A DNA stretch of 64,000 bases from Xanthobacter oligotrophicus (GTDB taxonomy: Bacteria; Pseudomonadota; Alphaproteobacteria; Rhizobiales; Xanthobacteraceae), in NCBI RefSeq assembly GCF_008364685.1, contig NZ_VTTL01000011.1, positions 62,001 to 126,000 on the forward strand, given 5' to 3'. The position numbers were made by a program, and so were the translations under genes. Positions within the stretch are counted from its first letter, which is position 1, and each line of letters starts with the position of its first letter. The notes beneath the pieces are model-generated. The model was not told the DNA's origin. It searched no databases and worked only from the letters and a program-made list of their open reading frames with translations. This document shows, piece after piece, positions 58,134 to 64,000 of this stretch.

Positions 58134-59222
58134 TCACCCCTCCGGCGGATAGAGATGGACGCCGCCGCAATTGTCGGAGACCGCGAGGCGCGTACCGGCG
58201 GGCGCAAGGTGGCCCGGGGTCAGCGGCACCTTGCCGGCGCCGCCGGGAATATCGAGCACATAGGTGGGCAGCGCGATGCCCGAGAGCCGCCCGCGCAGGG
58301 CGCGCATCAGCTCTTGTCCCCGCGCGATGTCGAGCCGGAAATGGGCGGTACCGGGGGCAAGGTCGGGATGATGGAGGTAATAGGGCTTCACCCGGCATTC
58401 CACCAGGCTGCGGAACAGGGCGGCGAGGGTGTCCGCATCATCGTTCACCCCCCGCAGCAGCACCGACTGGGCCAGGAGCGGAATGCCAGCATCGGCCATG
58501 CGGGCGAGGGCGGAGCGGGCATCAGGCGTCAGCTCGCGGGCATGGTTCACATGCACCGCCACGTAGGAGGTGAGGCCCGGCGCCTTGAGCGCGGCGACCA
58601 AGGCATCCGACACCCGCTCCGGCGCGGCGATGGGCACGCGGGTGTGGAAGCGGACGATCTTCACATGGGGAATGGCGGCAAGGCGCGCCATCACCTCGCC
58701 CATGCGGCGGGGGGAGAGCATGAAGGGGTCGCCGCCGGTGAGGATCACCTCCCAGATCTCGGGATGAGCGGCCAGGTAGGCAAAGGCCCGCTCCAGCGCT
58801 TCGGGCGACAGGGCGGCGGCCGCGCCCGGCCCCACCATCTCGCGGCGGAAGCAGAAGCGGCAATAGACGGCGCACACGCCCACGATCTTCAGCAGTGCCC
58901 TGTCGGGATAGCGGTGGACGATGCCCGGCACCGGGCTGTGGGCATCATCGCCGATGGGGTCGGCCAGCTCCTCCGGCCGCACCTCCAGCTCGGCGGGATG
59001 GGGAACGAACTGGCGGGCGATGGGGTCGGTGGGGTCGGCGCGGTCGATAGCGTCGGCGAGTGTCGGCGTCACCGCCACTGCATAGCGTTCGGCCACGCGG
59101 GCCAGCGCCTCACGGTCGCGTGCATCGGCAAGGCCGGCGGCGACGAGGTCGCCGCCCGAGCGCAGGGTGCCTTGATCGCGGGCGGGCAGAGGCAGAAGGT
59201 TTGGCAGCAGAAGGTTTGGCAT
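58134..59222 (-). CDS. Lysine 2,3-aminomutase-like radical SAM protein
   Basis: 362 aa of the KamA family. Radical SAM cluster C117, C121, C124 (CAVYCRFC), EVILTGGDPFMLSP, VRFHTRVPIAAPERV, and the PLP-lysine region TPTYVLDIPGGAGKVPL-like LPTYVLDIPGGAGKVP. Either a lysine 2,3-aminomutase or the EF-P beta-lysylation enzyme EpmB; the length of 362 aa and absence of epmA and efp nearby leave this open. The coding start is a 15-bp tandem duplication giving MPNLL-LPNLL. Divergent from the XdhC gene. Confidence 0.88.
   Translation of the reverse strand: MPNLLLPNLLPLPARDQGTLRSGGDLVAAGLADARDREALARVAERYAVAVTPTLADAIDRADPTDPIARQFVPHPAELEVRPEELADPIGDDAHSPVPGIVHRYPDRALLKIVGVCAVYCRFCFRREMVGPGAAAALSPEALERAFAYLAAHPEIWEVILTGGDPFMLSPRRMGEVMARLAAIPHVKIVRFHTRVPIAAPERVSDALVAALKAPGLTSYVAVHVNHARELTPDARSALARMADAGIPLLAQSVLLRGVNDDADTLAALFRSLVECRVKPYYLHHPDLAPGTAHFRLDIARGQELMRALRGRLSGIALPTYVLDIPGGAGKVPLTPGHLAPAGTRLAVSDNCGGVHLYPPEG
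59192..59221. repeat. Two tandem 15-bp units at the 5' end of the kamA-like gene
   Basis: GCAGAAGGTTTGGCA occurs at 59192-59206 and again, identically, at 59207-59221. It covers the start of the coding frame on the minus strand (encoding PNLL twice), so it was probably made by replication slippage. Confidence 0.85.
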
Positions 59223-59295
59223 GGGCGTTCGGGCACCTATATGGGATGCGTCTGGCCTTGCCAATTCACGAGCCCCGCCGGAAGGAGCGATGCCG

Positions 59296-59631
59296 ATGAG
59301 CGATGCCATGGACGTGACCGAAAGCGACGTTCTGGCGGCCGCCGAGCGCTGGCGCCGCGAGGGGCGGGGCGTCGCGCTGGCGACCGTGCTGGAAACCTGG
59401 GGCTCGGCCCCCCGCCCGGTGGGTAGCCGGCTCGTGATCGATGCCGACGGCAATTTCCTGGGCTCGGTTTCCGGCGGTTGCGTGGAGGGCGCGGTGGTGG
59501 GCGAGGCTGCGGATGTGATCGCCTCCGGCGTGCCGCGGACCCTTGAATTCGGCGTGGCGGATGAGGCCGCCTGGAAGGTAGGCCTGTCCTGCGGCGGCAA
59601 GATCGCGGTCTTTGTCGAGCGTGTGGATTGA
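59296..59631 (+). CDS. XdhC/CoxI family protein, N-terminal domain only
   Basis: 111 aa matching the PF02625 domain: ATVLETWGSAPRPVGSRLVI and GSVSGGCVEGAVVGEA with the conserved Cys, then LSCGGKIAVFVE. XdhC proteins bind molybdenum cofactor, help its sulfuration and insert it into xanthine-oxidase-family enzymes. Here the two halves of the usual protein are separate genes: the Rossmann half is the next gene. I use the ATG at 59296, with AAGGAG eight nt upstream; 59290 is too close to that site. Confidence 0.9.
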   Translation: MSDAMDVTESDVLAAAERWRREGRGVALATVLETWGSAPRPVGSRLVIDADGNFLGSVSGGCVEGAVVGEAADVIASGVPRTLEFGVADEAAWKVGLSCGGKIAVFVERVD

Positions 59632-59729
59632 GAAGGTCGCCGATGACGTGGCGCGTCCGGCGTTATATTCATCGGGGAAGATGATGCAGCCGGCCCGGCC
59701 GGCCGTTCCCTCAGGGAGGATGCCCACTC

Positions 59730-60434
59730 ATGCGCCTCGACCTTCTGGCGGCCCTCAACGCGGAACGCGCCGCGCGCCGGGCCTGCGTGGTGGTGACGGA
59801 GCTGGAGAGCGGCGCCCAGCGTCTGGTGGCGCGTGACCATGTGGACGCCGACCTGCTCGCCGGCGCCATCCGTGAAGCGCTCGCCGTCCGGCGCAGCCGC
59901 CTGGTGGGGGAGGGGGCAAAGCGGGCCTTCATCGCCGTGGAAGTACCACCGCCGCGCATGCTGGTGATCGGCGCGGTGCATATCTCCCAGGCGCTGGCGC
60001 CCATGGCGCGCCTGGCCGGTTTCGACCTGACCATCATCGACCCGCGCACCGCCTTCGCCACGCCCGAGCGCTTCGGCGACGTGCCGGTGATCGCGGAATG
60101 GCCGGAAGTGGCCCTGCCGGCCTATGGCCTCGATCCTTTCACCGCCCTTGTCGCCTTGACCCACGACCCGAAGGTGGACGAGCCGGCCCTCGTTGCCGGG
60201 CTAAAGGCAGGCTGCTTCTACGTGGGGGTGCTGGGCTCGCGCCGCACCCACGCCCGACGGGTGGAGCGGCTTCAGGCCGCGGGACTGTCGCCCGACGTTA
60301 TCGGCCGCATCCACGCGCCCATCGGCATCGACATCGGCGCCGCCAGCCCCGCGGAGATCGCCGTGGCGGTGCTCGCCGAGGTGATCCGGGCCCTGCGCTC
60401 TGGCACGGCGCATGCGGAAGGAGTTGCGGCGTGA
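59730..60434 (+). CDS. XdhC family protein, C-terminal Rossmann domain
   Basis: 234 aa with the XdhC_C pattern: MLVIGAVHISQALAPMARLAGF (Rossmann GxG loop), DPRTAFATPERFGDV, HDPKVDEPALVAGL, and YVGVLGSRRTHARRVERL, ending IHAPIGIDIGAASPAEIAVAVLAEVI. It should bind nucleotide or cofactor and act with the preceding small protein. GGGAGG lies 10 nt before the ATG. Its stop overlaps the next start as GTGA. Confidence 0.9.
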   Translation: MRLDLLAALNAERAARRACVVVTELESGAQRLVARDHVDADLLAGAIREALAVRRSRLVGEGAKRAFIAVEVPPPRMLVIGAVHISQALAPMARLAGFDLTIIDPRTAFATPERFGDVPVIAEWPEVALPAYGLDPFTALVALTHDPKVDEPALVAGLKAGCFYVGVLGSRRTHARRVERLQAAGLSPDVIGRIHAPIGIDIGAASPAEIAVAVLAEVIRALRSGTAHAEGVAA

Positions 60435-62065
60435 AGTTCGGCTCCCTGCCCCTGTCCGAGGCCGAGGGTGCCATCGCCGCCCATTCGGTGCGGCTCGACG
60501 GCGGCGCCCTCAAGAAGGGCACGCGGCTCGGCCCGGCCGAGATCGCACGGCTCAAAGCCGCCGGCTTCCGCGAAGTGGTGGCAGCGCGCATGGAGCCCGG
60601 CGACATGGCGGAAGACGCCGCCGCCCGGCTTTTGGCGGAAGCGGTGGCCGGCCCCCACGTGCGGGCAGATGCCGCCTTCACCGGCCGCGCCAACCTGTTC
60701 GCCGCGGCCGCCGGCGTGCTGCGGGTCTCGGAAGCGGCCCTCGACGCCTTCAACGACGTGGACGAGGCCATCACCCTTGCCACCCTGCGTGATTTTTCGT
60801 CGGTGGCGGCGGGCGACATGGTGGGGACGGTGAAGATCATCCCCTATGCGGTGCCGGCGGGCCTCGTCAGCGCGGCGCAGCGGGCGTCGGAGGGGCTGTT
60901 GTCGGTGTCGCCGTTCCGGGTGAAGCGCGTGGCGGTTATCTCCACCCTGTTGCCAGGCTTTGCCGACAAGGTGGTGGCGAAGACCCTGGCCGTCACCCGC
61001 GCGCGCCTTGCGCCCACCGGGGCGCAGATGGTTTCCGCCGACACTGTAGCCCACGACACGGCGGCGCTGGCGCAGGCCCTCGGGCGCGCGGCGCAGGAGG
61101 GGGCAGAGCTTGTCATCGTCTTCGGCGCCTCGGCCATCGCCGACCGCAACGATGTGATTCCCGCGGCGGTGGTCGCCGCCGGGGGCGAGGTGGTGCGGCT
61201 CGGCATGCCGGTGGATCCCGGCAACCTGCTGATGCTCGGCCGGCTCGGCGCGATGCCGGTGCTGGGCGCGCCCGGCTGCGCCCGCAGCCCGAAGGAGAAC
61301 GGCTTCGATTTCGTGCTCATGCGTCTCCTCGCCGGCCTTGAGGTGACGGGACGCGACATCGCCCGGCTCGGGGCGGGCGGGCTGTTGTCCGACATCGCGG
61401 TCCGGCCCCATCCCAGGGCGGAGGGCGACGCAAGGCAGGGCTTCGCCGCCGTCATCCTGGCCGCCGGGCGCAGCGCGCGCATGGGGCAGGGCATCAACAA
61501 GCTGATGGAAGAGGTGGGCGGGGTGCCGGTCATCCGGCGGGTGGTGCAGGCGGCGCTCGCCTCGATGGCACGGCCGGTCATCGTGGTCACCGGGCATGAG
61601 CGCGGACGCATCGCTGCCGCGCTCGAAGGCCTGGATGTGAGCTTCGCGCACAATGCCGATCATGCCACCGGCATGGCCTCGTCGCTGCGCGCCGGCATCT
61701 CCGCCGTTCCGGAGACGGCGGCGGGAGCGCTGGTGGTGCTCGGCGACATGCCGCTCCTTGGCGCGGATGTCATCGACCGGCTGATCGCCGCCCATGCGCC
61801 CGACGAGGGCCGGCTCATCTGCGTTCCGGTGGAGGACGGGCAACGGGGCCATCCGGTGCTGTGGTCGCGGCGCTATTTCGCCGATCTCGGCGCGCTGGAG
61901 GGCGACGTGGGCGCCCGGCACATCCTTGCCGCCAATCAGGATGTGGTGGCGGAAGTGGCCATCGCCGGCGCCGGCGCCTTCCTCGACGTGGACACGCCCC
62001 AGCTCCTTGCCCAGGCGCGGGCGGCGGCGGACGAGGAGAAAGCGGTCAGAACGGAGCCGGTATGA
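60431..62065 (+). CDS. Fusion: MoeA/MogA-like molybdopterin-binding domain and MobA/MocA-like nucleotidyltransferase
   Basis: 544 aa. The N-terminal ~340 residues have a molybdopterin-binding fold (VISTLLPGFADKVVAKTLAV; LVIVFGASAIADRNDVIPAAV). The C-terminal ~200 are a MobA/MocA-type transferase (AVILAAGRSARMGQGINKLM; VVLGDMPLLGADVI). MocA makes the cytosine dinucleotide form of molybdenum cofactor used by xanthine-oxidase-family enzymes, so with the XdhC pair this gene probably finishes and loads that cofactor. GTG start at 60431 with GGAG about 7 nt upstream. Its end overlaps the convergent DUF488 gene by 20 nt. Confidence 0.9.
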   Translation: MKFGSLPLSEAEGAIAAHSVRLDGGALKKGTRLGPAEIARLKAAGFREVVAARMEPGDMAEDAAARLLAEAVAGPHVRADAAFTGRANLFAAAAGVLRVSEAALDAFNDVDEAITLATLRDFSSVAAGDMVGTVKIIPYAVPAGLVSAAQRASEGLLSVSPFRVKRVAVISTLLPGFADKVVAKTLAVTRARLAPTGAQMVSADTVAHDTAALAQALGRAAQEGAELVIVFGASAIADRNDVIPAAVVAAGGEVVRLGMPVDPGNLLMLGRLGAMPVLGAPGCARSPKENGFDFVLMRLLAGLEVTGRDIARLGAGGLLSDIAVRPHPRAEGDARQGFAAVILAAGRSARMGQGINKLMEEVGGVPVIRRVVQAALASMARPVIVVTGHERGRIAAALEGLDVSFAHNADHATGMASSLRAGISAVPETAAGALVVLGDMPLLGADVIDRLIAAHAPDEGRLICVPVEDGQRGHPVLWSRRYFADLGALEGDVGARHILAANQDVVAEVAIAGAGAFLDVDTPQLLAQARAAADEEKAVRTEPV

Positions 62066-62501
62066 GGTGGGTGGCGCCGATGTCCAGGCGCTCGCACATC
62101 CATTGCGCCAGCCGCAGGCGGTGGCAGCCCTCCACGTGTCGCTCATAGCACAGCAGGCAGATGCGCCGGCCTTGGGCGAGGGAGGCCAGTTCCTCCAGCG
62201 CCGCCTGCGCCGGGGCGGTGGCGAGGTGGGCGTCATAGATGCGCATGAGGGCGTCGTGGTCGCCGCCACGCGCCGCGAGTCGGCCTTCCTTGGGCGTGCC
62301 CAGCGCCCGCAGATGCACATAGGCGACGCCTTGCTCGGCGATGCCAGCCGCCAGTGCCGTCTTGGAAAAGCCGGGCCGGCGGGAGGCCGCGACCGCCCGC
62401 ACGTCCACCAGAAGGTCCACCTTGGCGTCGTCCAGCGCCGCCTGGAAGGCGGAGGGGGTGCTCTGCTCGTAGCCGATGGTGAAGAGGTGGGTTGTGCTCA
62501 T
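62046..62501 (-). CDS. DUF488 family protein
   Basis: 151 aa with the DUF488 pattern: FTIGYEQSTPSAFQAAL, LLVDVRAVAASRRPGFSK, YVHLRALGTPKEGR, and CLLCYERHVEGCHRLRLAQ (Cys/His cluster near the C-terminus). Function is not known for the family. The frame remains open to 62597 but the ATG at 62501 begins at the family start. It overlaps the upstream convergent fusion gene by 20 nt at its 3' end. Confidence 0.87.
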   Translation of the reverse strand: MSTTHLFTIGYEQSTPSAFQAALDDAKVDLLVDVRAVAASRRPGFSKTALAAGIAEQGVAYVHLRALGTPKEGRLAARGGDHDALMRIYDAHLATAPAQAALEELASLAQGRRICLLCYERHVEGCHRLRLAQWMCERLDIGATHLIPAPF

Positions 62502-62734
62502 GGGCTGATCTTGCCCCGCGCGGCGGCCGCCGTCACGCCTGCGGCCGTGCGATGGTAACAACCGGGGGACTTGTCCCGGCCGGCCCCAGACGGCCATGGA
62601 CTTAAGCGTAGGACGTGAGAAATTGACGCGCCGCCGGTGCGGAATGGGAACCTCCCATGCCTCAGGGGGTTCTCAGGGCGCCGGCCGCACAGAATGCGTG
62701 CCCGAAGCACCGCGACCGCCCCTGGGAGATGAAG

Positions 62735-63895
62735 ATGCGTTTGTTCCGCTGCGCCGTCTGCGACCAGCTTCTCTATTTTGAGAACCGCCGCTGCGAAAAG
62801 TGCGGCCACGAACTCGGCTATATCCCCGAGGCCAACGAGATCACCCCCCTCGAGGCGGATGGGGATGCCTATCGCTCGGTCGGCCATGTCGAGGCGCGTT
62901 ACAAGTTCTGCGCAAATGCGGCCCACGACGCCTGCAACTGGCTGATGCCGGCGGACCAGGAAGAGGAATATTGCCTCGCCTGCCGCCACAACCGCACCGT
63001 GCCGGACCTGACGGTGCCGGAAAACCTGCGCAAATGGCGCAGGATGGAAGTGGCCAAGCACCGGCTGGTCTATTCGTTGCTGCGCCTCAACCTGCCGCTG
63101 GAGAGCAACAAGGACCGCGAGGGCGGGCTGTGCTTCGACTTCCTCGCCGACATGCCCGACACCCAGGCCCCCAACGTGATGACCGGGCACGACGAGGGCC
63201 TGATCACCATCGCCCTCGTCGAGGCCGACGATGCCGAGCGCGAGCAGCGCAAGAACGAGCTGGGCGAGCTCTACCGCACCGTGCTCGGGCATTTCCGCCA
63301 CGAGGTGGGCCATTATTACTGGAACCGCCTGGTGCGCGATGCCGGCCGGCTCAACGCCTTCCGCGCCGTATTCGGAGATGAGACCGCCGATTACGGGGAG
63401 GCTCTGAAGATCTATTACAGCTCCACCCCGCCAGCCGACTGGCAGATGAATTATGTCTCGGCCTACGCTACCGCGCATCCGTGGGAAGACTTCGCAGAGA
63501 CCTTCAAGCATTACATCCACATCGTGGACACGCTGGAGATGGCGGCGGCGTTCGGCGTGGAGGTGCATCCAGGCCTCGACAACACGGGGGAACTGGACGC
63601 CCAGGTGGATTTCAACCCCTACCAGGCCTGCCCGGTGCAGCAGATGGTGGATTCCTGGCTGCCCATCGCCTTCGCGCTCAACAATCTCAATCGCTGCCTC
63701 GGCATGTCGGATGCCTATCCGTTCATCCTCGGCCCCGGCGTGATCGCGAAGCTGGGCTTCATCCATGATCTCGCCCACCGTCAGGTGGCGGCGGACCCTG
63801 CGGCGCCTGTGTCGGAGGACATGGAGATCCCGAAGGGGCGCGGGGAGAATCCCGAGGATGCGCCCGAGGGCAAGCCTGAGCCGGCTGCGGCCTGA
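62735..63895 (+). CDS. Zinc-ribbon-containing putative metallopeptidase (PF15887-like)
   Basis: 386 aa. N-terminal zinc ribbon: CAVCDQLLYFENRRCEKCG and a further Cys pair (YCLACRHN). Metallopeptidase motif HEVGHYYW at residues 189-196, with the HExxH histidines H189 and H193 and glutamate E190; later DFAETFKHYIHIVDTL. This is the layout of the bacterial 'putative zinc-binding peptidase' family, with no known substrate. GGGAG lies six nt before the ATG at 62735; 62729 adds two residues. The tail is acidic and Pro-rich. Confidence 0.88.
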   Translation: MRLFRCAVCDQLLYFENRRCEKCGHELGYIPEANEITPLEADGDAYRSVGHVEARYKFCANAAHDACNWLMPADQEEEYCLACRHNRTVPDLTVPENLRKWRRMEVAKHRLVYSLLRLNLPLESNKDREGGLCFDFLADMPDTQAPNVMTGHDEGLITIALVEADDAEREQRKNELGELYRTVLGHFRHEVGHYYWNRLVRDAGRLNAFRAVFGDETADYGEALKIYYSSTPPADWQMNYVSAYATAHPWEDFAETFKHYIHIVDTLEMAAAFGVEVHPGLDNTGELDAQVDFNPYQACPVQQMVDSWLPIAFALNNLNRCLGMSDAYPFILGPGVIAKLGFIHDLAHRQVAADPAAPVSEDMEIPKGRGENPEDAPEGKPEPAAA

Positions 63896-63945
63896 CTGTT
63901 CGGTAGCCAGGCGGAGGCCTCAACGGCCTTCTGCCTGATGAGAAG

Positions 63946-63990
63946 AAAGGGCGAGCGCGCCGGAGCCCGGTGCGCTCGCCCTTTCCGTTT
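63946..63990 (+). terminator. Rho-independent terminator at the right edge
   Basis: AAAGGGCGAGCGC (63946-63958) pairs with GCGCTCGCCCTTT (63972-63984), a perfect 13-bp stem with 13-nt loop, followed by CCGTTT. The A/T flanks make it usable from both sides. It closes the metallopeptidase transcript. Confidence 0.85.
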
Positions 63991-64000
63991 ATGACGCCGC

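Noticed and set aside
59223-60164. Long N-terminal extension of the KamA-like protein
   Set aside because: The frame is open to 60164 but it covers the XdhC genes in antisense and has low-complexity sequence; the family start is at 59222.

Overview
The window is about 64 kb of GC-rich chromosomal DNA from an alphaproteobacterium, most probably a member of the order Hyphomicrobiales (Rhizobiales) and perhaps of the family Xanthobacteraceae. The evidence is gene content and order: a DivK-type regulator beside DUF3572 and a zinc-finger DinB; rnr-DUF983-NUDIX running towards rpmG; rsh, pdxJ-acpS-lepB-rnc-era; a pyruvate dehydrogenase operon whose E1-beta carries its own lipoyl domain; and a bifunctional Rsh in place of separate RelA and SpoT. 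Genus is inference only. No rRNA, tRNA, CRISPR array, prophage, integrase, transposase or conjugation gene was seen. Almost all of the window is core housekeeping sequence with tightly packed genes.

Layout. 1-5.2 kb: DUF1223 protein (cut by the window edge), aconitase acnA, and divergently ccmA-ccmB (haem exporter for cytochrome c maturation) split by a large inverted repeat. 5.2-9.4 kb: a ModE-N-like regulator, an unknown 134-aa protein behind a palindrome, DNA polymerase IV, DUF3572, divK, two coupled tiny membrane proteins, rpmG. 9.6-15.7 kb, all on the minus strand: SH3-domain membrane protein, rnr, DUF983, NUDIX hydrolase, MFS exporter. 16-27.6 kb: mixed metabolic and transport genes (YejA-like binding protein, IalB-like protein, hspQ, malyl-CoA-lyase-type enzyme, Tat-exported cyclotransferase-like protein, quinone oxidoreductase, TerC-SDR pair, UbiH-like hydroxylase, AEC permease). 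28-34.2 kb: rsh, pdxJ, acpS, lepB, rnc, era. 34.3-39.6 kb: parC-clc and recO on the minus strand with a small secreted protein between them.

39.8-49.2 kb is a coherent 2-oxoacid dehydrogenase region: FtsB-like protein, pdhA, a small membrane protein, pdhB, pdhC, a YdcH-like protein, a nucleoside deoxyribosyltransferase-like protein, lpdA, two GlsB/YeaQ membrane proteins, lipA (which makes the lipoyl groups used by PdhB and PdhC) and a COQ10/RatA-like protein. 49.4-55.8 kb: rhodanese, then a complete branched-chain amino-acid ABC operon (livH-livM-livG-livF, a membrane protein and the binding protein) ended by a strong terminator. 56-64 kb: SBF-type transporter, DUF296 protein, lysine 2,3-aminomutase-like radical SAM enzyme, and a molybdenum-cofactor accessory cluster (split XdhC pair plus a molybdopterin-binding/nucleotidyltransferase fusion), DUF488, and a zinc-ribbon metallopeptidase.

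Nothing here looks like an unrecognised defence or mobile system. The most notable signals are regulatory or architectural: a strictly 14-bp-phased array of four alternating TGAAC/GTTCA half-sites ahead of pdhA, a 15-bp tandem repeat that multiplies the pdhC stop codon, two intergenic inverted-repeat elements, an Era GTPase with a long acidic N-terminal extension, a His-rich N-terminus on a UbiH-like hydroxylase, and two translationally coupled small membrane proteins where pleD would usually be expected.
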